DNA of 64,000 nt from Hymenolepis diminuta (Eukaryota > Platyhelminthes > Cestoda > Cyclophyllidea > Hymenolepididae). Under the pieces are notes generated by a model, which worked only from the letters and a program-made list of their open reading frames with translations, was not told where the DNA came from and made no database searches. Made by a program: the position numbers and the translations under genes. Location of the stretch: NCBI GenBank assembly GCA_900708905.1, contig CAADRB010000036.1, positions 1,218,536 to 1,282,535 on the forward strand, given 5' to 3'. Positions 1 through 11,886 of the stretch are shown one piece after another. Every line of letters begins with the position of its first letter. The stretch's first letter is position 1.

Positions 1-364
1 GCAAATCATTGTTCCTTCTGCGCAACAGTCAACAATGACTTCCATTTACCAATTTTGGGTCTCATAAAATGCAAGAGTGCCTGAAATGCAATAAATGAAA
101 AAATAGCCTTCAGCATTAACATGAGATTCCTTACCAGTTCCTTTTGAGAGATCTTTATAAATGGAGAAAAAAATAGCAACACCTTTTTTTAGTTGTGTGG
201 CGAAGAAGCAAAAATTCTGACCTCAATGAATCACATCTCCCCATCCTTTCCAGAATTATGTCCTTATAATTATGCGTCTGCGAACAGTGCAATGTATAAT
301 GCATCTATAAATAAGCTCACATATAATTTTTTTGCTCTAACTGAAATTATTAGTCTGTGCTAAC
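1..364. other. Flanking sequence left of the mariner element
   Basis: AT-rich sequence with no open frame, RNA gene or clear repeat. It ends at the TA (365-366) used as the mariner target site. Confidence 0.5.
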
Positions 365-544
365 TAACACATGGGCTGAAAAGTCCCGGGCCTAACACAT
401 AGATGGCGCTAGTTTTATTGCGGTCACCTTTTGTTCAGTTAATGCTAACCTTCAAAAGACAGCTGTTAAAATTTCATGATATTCTATTCATTAGTTTGTG
501 AGTTATTGTGCTAAGACTGACGCTACCTCTGTTATTTCAAAACA

Positions 545-1489
545 ATGGATCAAAAACAATTTCGTGTTTCAATTTTACACTGCTTCTTGATGGGAAAAAA
601 TATCGTTCAAGCGAAGCAATTGTTTGAAAAGTGTTATGGGAACTCCGCTCCTTCAGAAAAAACAATAAAACGTTGGTTTGCTGACTTCAAAGGTGGTCGT
701 AGAGACACCGATGATGCAGAATGCAGTGGACGTCCAAATGAGGCGGNNNNNNNNNNNNNNNNNNNNNNNNNNNNNNNNNNNNNNNNNNNNNNNNNNNNNN
801 NNNNNNNNNNNNNNNNNNNNNNNNNNNNNNNNNNNNNNNNNNNNNNNNNNNNNNNNNNNNNNNNNNNNNNNNNNNNNNNNNNNNNNNNNNNNNNNNNNNN
901 NNNNNNNNNNNNNNNNNNNNNNNNNNNNNNNNNNNNNNNNNNNNNNNNNNNNNNNNNNNNNNNNNNNNNNNNNNNNNNNNNNNNNNNNNNNNNNNNNNNN
1001 NNNNNNNNNNNNNNNNNNNNNNNNNNNNNNNNNNNNNNNNNNNNNNNNNNNNNNNNNNNNNNNNNNNNNNNNNNNNNNNNNNNNNNNNNNNNNNNNNNNN
1101 NNNNNNNNNNNNNNNNNNNNNNNNAGCGTTTGAAGGTCGAAATTGCAAAGAAACGACCGCATATGGCAAAGAGAAAAAATTTTGTTTCATTAAGACAACG
1201 CATCGTGTGACAAGTCAATCAAAACAATGGCAAAACTACATGAATTGAACTTCGAATTGCTCCCACATCCACCATATTCACCAGATTTGGGTCCCAGCGA
1301 CTACTGACTGTTCGCAGACCTGAAAAAATGGTCGCCGGTAGGAAATTTGGCACGAATGAAGAGGTTATCGCTGAAACTGAGGCCTATTTTGAGGCAAAAG
1401 ATAAATCGTTCTACAAAAGTGGTATTGAAATGTTAGAGCGGCGCTGAAATGATTGCGTTGCTCTTGATGAAGATTACGTTGATGAATAA
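545..1489 (+). pseudogene. Mariner transposase pseudogene (mellifera/irritans type)
   Basis: The ATG at 545 opens a frame whose first 67 residues are the mariner N-terminal helix-turn-helix: HCFLMGKN near residue 14, then an SAPSEKTI-type second helix, a W-x2-[DE]-F-K-x-G-R segment and SGRP. After the N run, the C-terminal part resumes with the RLK-x-EIAKKRPH block. The catalytic-domain landmarks that follow are spread over other frames: the H-x-D-N-A block, LLPHPPYSPDLGPSDY, LFADLK, TNEEVIAE and EAYFEAKDKSFY. Visible damage includes a one-base shift in the A-run near 1173, TAA at 1191-1193 inside the H-x-D-N block, TGA at 1305-1307 after SDY, another shift near 1328 and TGA at 1445-1447. The family's natural end is probably TAA at 1487-1489. 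The first catalytic Asp region falls in the Ns. Not functional as shown. Confidence 0.9.
747..1124. other. Assembly gap (378 N)
   Basis: Run of N inside the mariner transposase. It is a multiple of three, which makes the frame appear to continue across it; this is coincidence, not evidence of an intact protein. A multi-copy transposon is a usual cause of such a gap. Confidence 0.99.
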
Positions 1490-1551
1490 ATCTAATTTTG
1501 AACCAAAAACTGTTTTCTTTGTTAGGCCCGGACTTTTCAGCCCATGTGTTA

Positions 1552-4500
1552 CTCTGCTATGCAGGTCGTGGATACACCACCGTCCATTCTTATAAACATA
1601 CATAGTTCTAGATATATGTTTTCTCTTGCTATCAAATGAATCAAAACTTGCTTATGAAATGTACTAATGTGAATATTCGTTTAACCAAAAGTACTATGGC
1701 CAACAGTGAATTACTTTAGTAACCAACGCAAGAATTTCATCCTAATATGCTTATTAATTTCTATCATTATTATTCTTTCACATCGTCCTGAGTATGATTA
1801 ATTTCTCGGTCGTTTTCAGATTTTCACCTCCATTTTGCGTCTGCAGCTTTACTTTCACACTTAGTTAATTTCAGAACTGACATCATACTTCTTTTCTCTC
1901 CTAATAAAACATTCTGTCACTGTCTTTTTCTATTTCCCACCTCGAAGAAGTAGTGTTTAGGCAGATGGCAAGGGATATAGCTTAACTGGTTTGCGCCATC
2001 CTCTATCGGTAACTCTCTCTCCAAGCTAGAGCCTTTCCTACAATAAACTCAGGGGAAATCTATATATTTTACTAAGTTCATCCCTCAACTCGTTTCTGTC
2101 AGTCATTATTCTTTGAATAGAGATGAAGTGCAACGAAAGTCTATAGGATTACCATGATTCTTAAAATAAACTAATATGTGCATAATTGATTTTAACTTTT
2201 CCCCGCATTTGACGGTTTTCTCAAATGCTAAAAGAGTGAGTCTTAGTCAATCCCTTACTTCTTCTGGGACTCTAACCACCTCCTTCCATAAAGTGATAAT
2301 ACTACAAATACGATCTTATTCTATACCCTTGGTGCAATAAGCACATATTTATACACACTTGTATGAATACGTCAAGGTTGAAACTAGACAGATTTTATGA
2401 TTAAGAAGAGGAGATTATTATTATTAAGCATAATCAAGAGTCTTCGGACATTCTGAATGTTCATTAACACAATTAGTTAGTTAGTCTTAATACACAGAAT
2501 AGCGGTAGCATTACGGATAGGTTAATACATAAGAGAAACGTATGCAGTATACAAATTAGGAACATACTATAATTTGCATGATTTTGATGGACATAATAAA
2601 CTCGAATACAATCTTCTTTTTCCTGTTATTAGATTTATTTAGCCACAGTGAATCAAGAATAAATTACTGACCAAACAAAAAGTTATAAACAGTATATATC
2701 AGAGATTTGTTTAAGGATTATGTTTAATTTTCGTCATTCTACTCTCGCTTGACAGATCTCGACTTTAAACCAACTAATCATAACTAATATATCATATTTT
2801 TAATTGTAATACAAGTTATTCATTAGTTAGATTTCAATGGATTTGAGTCAGGTCATAAATTCCAGACATTTATAACTTCTGAAGGGTATTTAAGACACAT
2901 TCCTTACTTCCGTAACTTTCATATTACTCGGTGAAACAATAGTAACAGCTTCACAAGGAAGTGAAAAGAGAATTTTCATTCATTTTTTACCGCAAAAGGA
3001 GATAACATATAAACGAAAGAGTAAATTTTAATTATAAACTAAAATCGAAGTTAAGACATATATTAAAATTCTTTTAAAATAACCTAGTCGACTTAGATAA
3101 TTCGACGTTGATCTGATAGGCATAAATCTGTGCTTCCTATACAAGTGAGTGTGACTTACCAAACCTAAAGTGCAGTAATATATCAAATCAAACTGAATAA
3201 GGAATTGTTAATACATTCAATATTGGCCTTAAGTGTTCAGTTAAATCGGTTTTTTAATATGTTCTTGTTAATTCATTCGATGAGATTTTCAATACCTGCT
3301 AATAGTTTGAAAAGCACGATTATTTCCTTTATGGAAAATAATCATAAATATAAATATATTTGACAGCAGAAGTCTGTATTATTTCCTACCGATATGCCAT
3401 TCTTGCTCTGACAATTCATATTTTAAACTCTTGGTCCAATCAAGACTAATAGGTCATAATTTTGCATCATTCCATCAATAAGGTTTTAAAGTGAGAAAGT
3501 CTGTTACGTTCATTGAGTTAGTCGAATATTTTGCCCGTGGATAAGAAAAGACCATTTATTAATTGAGGGTATCGATTCCATAACAGGATAAAACTGAAAA
3601 TAAACAGGAGACTATTCCGTTAACTAGTGCCATAGACTTAAAAATTTCTTTATTTGGTATCAAGAACGTAAGCAGATACCGAAAACGAAAGACTAATTTA
3701 AGTTAAACTTTTTGCGTGCATAAAATTTTTAAGCAATGTAGGTCCTTTATTGAGTGAAAATGGAATAAGGAAAGCTCAAAAACAATTTTCATGTATATGT
3801 ATCATTTAAGTAGAAGAGAAAATTTTCGATATGTTCATTACTTATTTACGACATATGCAAAATATCAATCTACTATCAACGCATAAAATAAGGTATACTT
3901 ATTTTTGAATTGATATAAATAGGTTAAATCTCCATTTCAATAGAATACTATGATAGTACCTCAACTAAAAATTATGAGTAAATATTTTCTATAATGCATA
4001 AATACAAATTTAAATATATGTACGTAAATAAAAAAATTTGATTGTCCATTATTTCTGTTTAGTATTGTGCAAATATTATTTAAAACACCTATTTTAAATA
4101 TTACAAGTATGTTTAAAGTTTCCACTTTGCAGTAGATTTAACCTTACATATCAGGCGGAACATTCACAGATGGCTTTTATATCGATAAAGCTGGTGTCTG
4201 GTGTTATTTCACTATTTGGGCTGGAACATATTGCATTTTATCGGACCTCATATTAAAATATGAGCAGTTTTTCACCTAAAAGGAACTTTTCTAAAGTATT
4301 AACCCCGGCTGATGCAGCCAAGTAAATATATTTTGATCGACCTCATTTTAATTTTTTTGTCTTTAAATTCTTATTAGTAGGATGCATGTAATGCATTTTG
4401 TTTGACTATTTATTAATGTTTCATTTTTAAGAAGTAACGATTCTATAGATAATCGTTGGTAGTATTTTGTATGTATATGCATAGAACACCTTAATTTACT

Positions 4501-4579
4501 AGCATGTTTTGATAGTGCATTAACGGAATATTAAATATAATTAAAATCCAACTTGATATATTGTTTTTTTAATTGACAG
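1552..4579. other. Non-coding stretch upstream of the first visible raw exon
   Basis: Probably intron of the Raw-family gene, because the first exon seen (4580) starts inside a codon. I checked the plus strand for an exon ending in the required phase (two leftover bases) and found none convincing. An open patch at 4154-4279 is too short and unplaced to call. Confidence 0.4.
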
Positions 4580-4617
4580 AAGACCCGTGCCACCTCAAGG
4601 CCAATGCCCAACTGGTG
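4580..4617 (+). CDS. raw-like exon a (38 bp)
   Basis: The acceptor is a T-rich tract ending in gacag and the donor is gtaagt. One base completes a codon from an unseen upstream exon. The peptide R-P-V-P-P-Q-G-Q-C-P-T-G leads directly into repeat 1, and the split Val codon (G|TA) joins it to the next exon. Confidence 0.75.
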
Positions 4618-7600
4618 GTAAGTTAATAATTTTAGTTACATTTGACTGAAATATATATTTGTCATGTTGCATTTTACTGATTACAATCATATCATATAAG
4701 TATTTCTCGGTGGCGCTTGTAACCCAACAACCTGGCGTAAAGACGTTGCAATACCTTTTCTAGAAGAAAAAGGAATCCCCTATTTTAACCCGGTAAGTGT
4801 ATTAATCTTCCGATTAACAGGTATTTATTTTAAAATATATTTGTTTTATAAAACAAATTTAAATTTAAGCTAATTGTTTGCCAATAAAACTTTACAACAT
4901 TTCTCGTTTCGATACCCGAGTGGGCGTTAATTCTACATCTGGGAATTTTCATATCTATCTTAATTTCTTTCATTCTCTTGATCTCTCGCCCTATGTCTCT
5001 CTCATTTCATAATTTCATTCACACAAACACGCTCTATTCCTCTCTATTTCTCTGTGGGTAGAAATTTTAACCCACGCAAGTAGATAGGTAGGAGCATAAG
5101 TACGCTTTTCATTTTGAGTTGCGTTTATTGTTCTCTTACTTTGGGCTTACCAAGTCACGCGTTTTCTTAGCCCCTATTTTCCTCTCCCTCTCTCTCCCTG
5201 CACGTAGGTTGTGGACTTTGGTAGAAATCGAGTGATGATAATAAAACCTGTTAGATTCCTTGGAGGCTAATAATAGCGCATCTTTTCTAACGTCCGCATC
5301 TCATCTATTGCTACTGGCCAAAATGGGTAGTAGGCGAGTGCATGCGTAGGTAGAAGTTGGTTGTGTAAAATTAGTACCTGATGGGGATGAATGGGCTCGA
5401 CTTATGCCGTTGCGCATGTACGTATTGGCCCCCTCCCTCTCCCCTCCCCCCACTCTGTGCCACAAGGCTTTATTGCCTGAATGAGCTAGTTATTCTTGCG
5501 CTTTCAAGTGCTGTGTGCAACAAATTGGAAAGTTTTTTTTTTATTACCCCGCTTTATTTGATTTTATTACACATTGTGTGTGAATAAATTTTTGTTAATG
5601 AAAAAATTATTTATAGGTAATACAACTTCTTTTAATAGACTGAAACAAATCACAACTTAGACAGAAAGATTTGACACATCGATTAAGATGTTTCGTCACG
5701 TTTTGAGAATATTGTAACGTTAATTAATTAATTGGCGTTTACCTATTGATCGATAAAATAACCGGCTCATATCAAAGCTGGATGACCAAATAAGATTAAA
5801 TGCCTTCCCTCTTCTCTAGGATAACTTATCAATAAAGATTACAGTGCGTCGGTAGTGCCTTAGTCAGAACATCATTTGATATTTAAGCAGAACTACCGGT
5901 ACGCATATTGTAAAGCAGGAATTCTTGATATTTTCTCTGTTATCTTTTTTGATGAAAAATTTAGGTTAATATTTTCTTTGGCGGAAACCCGTTTAACACG
6001 GCTTGTGGCAAATATTTACCTATTCATTTACCGCTAGAGCTCGACTTTCGATACTATTTGAATAGGTTTAGTTGTCAATAACCGGAAAAGTAATCGATTC
6101 GTACAGTTTATTAAATTCCACATTTTTAATAATGATTTAGTAAAACTATTAATAGAAGTAAAATATTCGCAAAATTTATAAAATAACACAGAGTGATAGT
6201 GCGATCAATTCTTTAAACCTTCGCTGCTGTAAGTTTATGGTATTTTCTAAAACGGTGCACATTAAATCGTTAACTATGATTTATGTATTTATTTGCTATA
6301 TATTCAGCCCTTAGGATCTTGAGACCCATGTTCTGACTACAGTTCTTTAAGTAGTTGTACAATTTCTCGTCCTTCAAATAACAATACCACTTCTAATAAC
6401 TACCTCATCCTTTAATTTGAGCTATCTCAACGCCTTTATGTTATTCTGCTTTCTCAATTCTGGGAAGAAATATAAATTGAAGTGGCAAGACCGACTATCA
6501 ATAATGAAACATTCGATTAATAAGTACTGGACCCTGCAGACAAGAATTTGCTCCAGGTGAGAGGTCGTAGTATTGGAATTTTGGAAGTGAACGACGCATT
6601 AAGTAAATATCTGTAGAACTCAAATCCAAAAAATAAATGAAGCAATAGTCTTTGATCCCATCCCCTTTATCATTTATTCGACCTACTGTTAACCGATTCA
6701 GTCGCTTTCCCACAACGAAAAGTTGTAGAAACATTCCCTTTGCTGTGGATTATAATAGGGATTTGGTACTTTAATAAGTCCGTAATCCAATCGGTTTGAT
6801 AGCAAAATGGGGTTAATATTACTAATAACCTAACTTAAATGGTCATCCTTGATGCCTAAGGATCAGTGCCCTACTTAAAGATTCTGTTCTTCTCCCTGCT
6901 TCATACTATGTAGCAAGTAGATGAATGGCGTCCCGAGTTAATAGCCAAAGAGGCAGTTGCGAAGGAGCAAGCGAGTTGTCTTCTCTACGTCTTTCAGCCG
7001 CATCTCACCCGAGCCCTAGCCAGCCTCGTGGAAGTGGCCTATCTTGCCGCCCAAGTCTCCCGTCAAATCCACCCTTACCGTGTCCATAGGATGACAACTC
7101 GCCGCCGTTCTTGTCCCCGACTCCTTATTATCGTCAGACCTTCTCCTCTGTCTTCCACGGCACATACCGGCAGAAAGTCCGACACCATTGCGTAAGTCTT
7201 CCGAAATAAACCCGATGTAAAACTTCCCTAGCCCATCAGAAGAAGTATTCACAACATTTGACTTGGAGGGAGGGAGGTTATTCTGGTACCCCCCCTACAA
7301 AGAACTCGCATTCTACTACCTATCCCGTTGATCAGAATTTACCACGTTGTTGGTCACATATACCACTAATTGTGCACCGATGGCAAATGTTCATATTGAC
7401 CACGCAGGTACATAAGCCTCATTTAATACTATTTCCTTCCTCAGAGTAAGTTGATACGAAATAGAGGCCAAGAGTTTGAGACCAATTTGTACTTGTTTAA
7501 TGAGTAGAGTGACTAATCACTCTGTTAAGGAAGGTGAGTTTCGGATCTGTTCAAAAGACTTTTAAGTACTTACAGCTATCACATATAATCCGCTCATAAA

Positions 7601-9153
7601 GGTCAAAATAGTGCAATTTTTTATATTTCGCACCTGATTTTGACATGTCTTTGTTACGTGGTGCGATAAGTAGTAGTAGGCTGGGTGATAGATTTTCGCC
7701 TACTTTGAAAATGTCTTCAAGAAATTTTGTTCTCTCTTTACCGTCTTCATAAACTTTTAATCATCTCTCTATTGAATTTAAGCAGAGATTGATTGGGGAA
7801 TAAATTATGGTTTTATTTACTAAAGACTTGAATCGATCATTTACGAAGCATTTGTCTGGACCTCTTAGAAGTTTTAGGGCGTTTTTAAAAATCATGGGGT
7901 TTCGTGAAACTTAGGGAATTGTTCCTCTTTTCACGCTTTTTATTTTTTTAGAAAATTTGAAAGTATTTTTGAAAATTGTGTTTGGACTTAAAATATCTCA
8001 TTCTCATAGGCCGGAGTATTTATTGAGCTTTTTTGTTTTGATATTAAGTGGCAGAGATATCAATGATTGGGGCTCACATTATAAGCTCAATGTTTTTAAA
8101 AAAAGAATATACATTTTGACGATATTTGAATCTTTTTAAAATCTTTGTGGAAAAGATCTCTTCACATAAATCGGAGTTAGAAGAGACTACAATTGTAGTC
8201 ACCAAAGAAATGAGGCTGAAACAAAAGCTTATGACATTAATCTTCTAAATAAGATTTTTAGTTACCTTTTTGAAGTATAACTCAATTTTAATCAAAATAA
8301 CTTCCTAGTACACTTCTTCTGATTTCTTTGTGTAGTTGATGAAAGAGACACTTAATTAAGTTAAAATTTTTCCTCTATGTTGAATGAACACTTTTGCAGG
8401 TGAAGAGAAAAAATTACATGAGGCCCTATCATCTAATACCTCAACATTGCAATTGTGAAAATCTTTTACCATGCGTCATTATTTAAGCGTAATCCACTTA
8501 TAATGTTTATATGAATGTGATTTAAAGTGTTCTTCTTCGGGAGGCAAGAATGCTCTAAATAATTAGGTAATACTATTTTATTATTTCTTTTTACAGAGAA
8601 GCAGCGAGTTTAGACGCCGCCTATGAGTGGTTAGAAGGACTTCAACTCCCCAATGTGTATTTCTTTGAGGTTCTAAGTGATGCTCTTCATTACATCAATG
8701 ATTTCTACTCAAATATCTCTCTTCCCAAATCCCCACAAAGTCCAAGTCATTCCAGTTGGAGAAGAGCTAGAAGAAGGTTGAAGGTAAGGCGACGATAATA
8801 ATGATAATAATAGTAATTGCAAACCCATTTTATTTATGTATGGCCCTCTTAAAAACATACACTCAAACCCAAACTTCGCGCAAATACAGAGCTCGTCACG
8901 TTTCTTGACTACATTCAAACAAAACACATATGTATCTGGTGAAGTACTTCCAAAGTGGGAAGAATCGATTATCAGATGGTAAAGGATGTTTGAAGTAGTT
9001 GATGAATTATTTCTGTTTCAGGAGTGTAAAGAATGACTTTATGCGTGCTAGGTGAATGATATTAGCTAACTAGACATCAGCACACGGTGGATTGCCGTTT
9101 GCCATTGGCGTCATAGGTCTAAATCCATGTGACTTATCTTGTGATAGCCCCTT

Positions 9154-9184
<31 letters not shown>

Positions 9185-11416
9185 CTCTCTGATATTTAAA
9201 TACGAATTAGGTTTAGATGATATATATTTTATTCCTTCACAGGATTTTCAAACTGTGGTTAATTTCTTTCATTTGATAAAACCGATTATGTAACATTCCT
9301 ATATCAATAAGATGCACTCATTCTAGGTCTAATACGTTATTGAGGGAGGGGAAAGCGAAGTTTTTGGCCATTTTTTCAACCGGCGAAAATGCTAGTCTAT
9401 TAGAAGTATTGAAAAGAGTAATATGTTCGCTTCAATCTGGATTTGAATCTTTCATTCATTAAATCATTAATCTGATGGTTTAAACCTCTATACCAGCCTC
9501 TATATTTACTATTATTACAACCCACGGCAAGGTAAAGATATTTTATATTTTTTTATTGAGGTTAGTCAGTTTAAATCGAGTAACAGTAAAGTTCAATAAG
9601 ATATGGTGAGCAAGGGATCGAAAAGATGTTGAGAATGAAGCTAGAGTATCCAAGACTCCTACTTCAGTTACTTTTTGGATCCAAGTTGTAAAATATTTAT
9701 TTATTGAGTAGTCCATTTTCAAAAATTCAAATTTTATGAACCGTCTCCTATATTACTGAGTGGGTTCTCGTTCACGATGTCCAGTGTTTATTGACCAATT
9801 GATTGATTCATTTTTTAAAAGATCAATAAAGCCGAATGATGTTATATAGTCTTAAGGTTTCTATGCCTAATTTCTTTAATGGAATTAAAGTTGATCTTTT
9901 ATTTTTTCAATTGGAGAAAATGATAGTCCGTAAGAGATTTCCAGATATGTATTATCTATTGTTTTTTGCTTAATTTATGTCAGAAACTTTGTTTTGAATG
10001 TCCTTGGATAGCGGTAAAGTCAGTATTTCTGGAAACTACGTCTCCCATTTGATTAAAACTCTCAAGCTATGCGATGTTTGTCCTTTTTAATCATTGTACT
10101 TTTAAATATTTTCTGTTCATTTTATCTCTAGATGTATCCTTTTCTATAAGAATACATCTGGAATAATTTTTTACTTGAGAAGTTTTGAACAATTCCGTCG
10201 TTAACCCTAATTGTCTCAGACATCTTGACTTTAATATTTTCATACACGAAGTACTCGAATAAAAGAGAAATTCTGGGTTTACTAAGAGCAAGTTATTATT
10301 TTTTCCCAGATAAAACGTGCGATTTTTGCAGTTAATTTTTTTTCTCCAACTGCATCAAAGTTGCAAATTTCAAGTCATGGCTTTCGTCATATGTTTGAAT
10401 TGCTTACATCCGGAAGCATAAAACTATAAACGTGGACTTTGAGCAATAATTCATTGCCACTCATTGTAGTTCATATAAGTCAAACCCCACCGAAAACATG
10501 GCCCAATTTTTGAAAATCTAATTTTCTTTCTTTTAGGGTTGTGCCGAACCAAAGGTAAATTACAACCTAAATAGTGTGGTAAGTCTAATCGTTTTAAACT
10601 TTAATTAACACTTTTCGTAAACAAGAATTTAATCTTTTGTTTGTTTCTCACACATTTTAGAGTCTTGAAAGACTTATAGCAGCATATCAATACTCAGTCA
10701 CTTACAGAGAGATAACAGTGGATTTACATATCGATCTTTATTTTGGTGGAGCTACACCCAAGAAGATGCAAATGACCGGTACATATCCCGATTGCACGAG
10801 TTGGGTAGTCAATCGTCAGGGAGCTAAACGAGATTTTGCTCTAAGTATGGCTGTACAGAGTCAATGTTCCCGGCTATATTTTCACATATCACGAACAGGT
10901 TTGTGGATAACTGATCAGATGGAGGCCGCTTTCGCTATTGGAAGTGGAAAAGAAGTCTTTCTTTGTATAGAATGTCTTCATGATGAAGATACCTCTTTGC
11001 ATGGAGTGAGGTCTAATAACTCTTCTGGTTATAGCAGTCTTGCTAGTACTCCGGACGATATTTTTCAGCCACCTGCTGGTGTAACCACTATATCATCAGC
11101 GTCAACATCATCTGCTCCGTCTAGGTCTGGCTTTTCCAGTGAAAATGAAGAAGTAAGATCAACAGAAGAGCTTTCTAAACCTCCTGTCACCATCCTTGAA
11201 AACGATACGATTGTAAAAGTTCTTTCTAAGCATCATCGGGACCTACTTCTTCCCACTTCAGATGTCTTTGGTCTACCTCCGTGTGCTGTAAAGGACCATA
11301 ATCGTTCAAGAAGTTATCTCAAATCTCTCATTGAAGAATCTTCTGAAGAACACGGCAAAGGTTTCCTTCTAGATCATCCCGTGGAAAGTATAAGCGACCT
11401 CATTGACTTATTGTGA
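4580..11416 (+). CDS. Raw/OLRN-1 family protein, two Raw repeats (5' partial)
   Basis: Six exons join with matching phase: 4580-4617, 4701-4792, 6914-7191, 8597-8783, 10537-10578 and 10661-11416, ending in TGA. All introns are GT-AG; two are only 82-83 bp. The joined protein (about 463 residues) starts in mid-codon, so N-terminal exons are missing. It shows two copies of the nucleoside 2-deoxyribosyltransferase-like fold that defines Raw repeats. Repeat 1 begins V-F-L-G-G-A-C-N-P-T-T-W-R, then YFNPQVDEW, then TRALASLVEVAYLAA. Repeat 2 begins D-L-Y-F-G-G-A, then DQMEAAFAIGSGKEVFL. The C-terminus is Ser/Thr/Glu-rich. Family knowledge: Drosophila raw restrains JNK signalling in dorsal closure and gonad formation, and C. 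elegans OLRN-1 controls olfactory neuron asymmetry; a catalytic role is not established. The family call is by motif pattern, without a database search. Confidence 0.82.
4701..4792 (+). CDS. raw-like exon b: start of Raw repeat 1
   Basis: Encodes F-L-G-G-A-C-N-P-T-T-W-R followed by AIPFLEEKGIPYFNP: the first strand and glycine loop of the nucleotide-binding-like fold, a helix and the second strand. The donor gtaagt leaves phase 0. Confidence 0.88.
5426..5455. repeat. Polypyrimidine tract
   Basis: C/T-only tract inside raw-like intron 2. The wider stretch 4970-5540 is also rich in CT and includes several ctctct runs. No exon is supported there. Confidence 0.5.
6914..7191 (+). CDS. raw-like exon c: core of Raw repeat 1
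   Basis: Acceptor tgtag; 278 bp, ending two bases into a codon before gtaagt. It continues the repeat with QVDEWRPEL, a helix, ASCLLYVFQPHLTRALASL-V-E (the Glu matching the conserved carboxylate of the fold), VAYLAAQ and a strand RLLIIVRP. GC content is visibly higher than the surrounding sequence. There is no ATG near its start. Confidence 0.87.
8597..8783 (+). CDS. raw-like exon d: end of Raw repeat 1
   Basis: Acceptor ttttacag; the first base completes an Ala codon begun in exon c (GC|A). Encodes the helix and strand that close the repeat (LDAAYEWLEGLQLPNVYFF, then SDALHYIN), then a basic, Ser/Pro-containing linker ending RRARRRLK. The donor gtaagg leaves phase 0. Confidence 0.86.
9154..9190 (+). 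repeat. (TCTA)n then (TC)n microsatellite
   Basis: About seven TCTA-type units run into TC dinucleotides. It lies in the intron between raw-like exons d and e. Confidence 0.9.
10537..10578 (+). CDS. raw-like exon e (42 bp linker)
   Basis: Acceptor ttttag and donor gtaagt; 14 codons in phase 0 on both sides (GCAEPKVNYNLNSV). It is a multiple of three, so it could be skipped without a frame change. An internal gtaaat after CCAAAG could serve as an alternative, weaker donor. Confidence 0.72.
10661..11416 (+). CDS. raw-like exon f: Raw repeat 2 and C-terminus
   Basis: The acceptor is acattttag. Phase-0 entry gives SLERLIAAYQYSVTYREITV and then repeat 2: D-L-Y-F-G-G-A near codon 23, a CTSW block, LYFHISRTGLWITDQMEAAF, and GSGKEVFLCIE as the last core strand. 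After that come about 130 residues rich in Ser, Thr, Glu and Pro, probably disordered, ending SISDLIDLL before TGA. A strong internal donor (gtaaga) at 11153 lies in phase 0 after S-S-E-N-E-E and offers an alternative end. Confidence 0.88.
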   Translation, partial: SLERLIAAYQYSVTYREITVDLHIDLYFGGATPKKMQMTGTYPDCTSWVVNRQGAKRDFALSMAVQSQCSRLYFHISRTGLWITDQMEAAFAIGSGKEVFLCIECLHDEDTSLHGVRSNNSSGYSSLASTPDDIFQPPAGVTTISSASTSSAPSRSGFSSENEEVRSTEELSKPPVTILENDTIVKVLSKHHRDLLLPTSDVFGLPPCAVKDHNRSRSYLKSLIEESSEEHGKGFLLDHPVESISDLIDLL

Positions 11417-11778
11417 TATTTCCTCAAATCTCCCATGATTTTTGCCAATCCTTTTCCCCTTACTCCCAAACTAAGCTGATACTTTTTTTCCTTTTATCCT
11501 TTCTCTGTCTCTAAAACTTGCTTTCTTCCACTCTCCCTGTTCTTTTGTTTCTTCATTTCGTCAAGTGGGTTATTTGGCCCTTTTTCACTTGTAATTTACT
11601 TGTCAATATGAGATTATATACGGATTGAAATGAATTTCGAAGGATTAGATTTATCTTCTCCTCTTTCTGTATGTTTACGTAGGATTAGAATTGCCTAATG
11701 TGATTGTAAAGAAGAAATGTTTCTTGGAGCAGGAAAGAATTTTAATATTTTCAATGTGAATGAAATATGAAATTGTTA

Positions 11779-11784
11779 AATAAA
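11779..11784 (+). promoter_or_regulatory. Candidate poly(A) signal for the raw-like transcript
   Basis: AATAAA lies 363 bases after the TGA at 11414-11416. The sequence between is AT/CT-rich with no coding potential, as expected for a 3' UTR. Confidence 0.4.
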
Positions 11785-11886
11785 TAGCTCTGTCGGTAAA
11801 AAATTGAATTTAGAAATTAAATTGGTCTGTCAGATAAAAATTGATATAAGATAATAGATATTAACCGTTTTATATTTCTTTTTCAG

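Larger units (their letters stand above)
367..1549 (+). mobile_element. Mariner-family DNA transposon, decayed copy
   Basis: Terminal inverted repeats of about 28 bp bound the element. The left end begins ACACATGGGCTGAAAAGTC at 367, and the right end (1522-1549) is its reverse complement apart from one extra C on the left. Both ends are flanked by TA (365-366 and 1550-1551), the target duplication typical of Tc1/mariner insertion. The interior carries a transposase reading frame on the plus strand, broken by stops and shifts. Bases 747-1124 are N. Total length is 1183 bp, shorter than the roughly 1.3 kb usual for mariners, probably because the N run is a placeholder of the wrong size or because of a deletion. 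Ends are well preserved relative to the coding part, so the copy may have moved fairly recently but cannot move by itself. Confidence 0.93.

Noticed and set aside
634..1218. Several long frames on both strands across 653-1218
   Set aside because: They exist only because the N run contains no stops; the visible ends are shadows of the transposase.
4154..4279. Open patch reading GGTFTDGFYIDKAGVWCYF
   Set aside because: 41 codons, no matching splice pair or homologue that I can name, and wrong phase for the raw-like exon a.
8393..8455. Acceptor-like ttttgcag followed by EEKKLHEALSSNTSTLQL and a stop
   Set aside because: Its phase does not fit the raw-like exon c donor, and it ends in a stop between two exons that join correctly without it.
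9243..9292. Acceptor ttcacag followed by a 16-codon frame to a stop
   Set aside because: Too short; exons d and e already join in phase 0.
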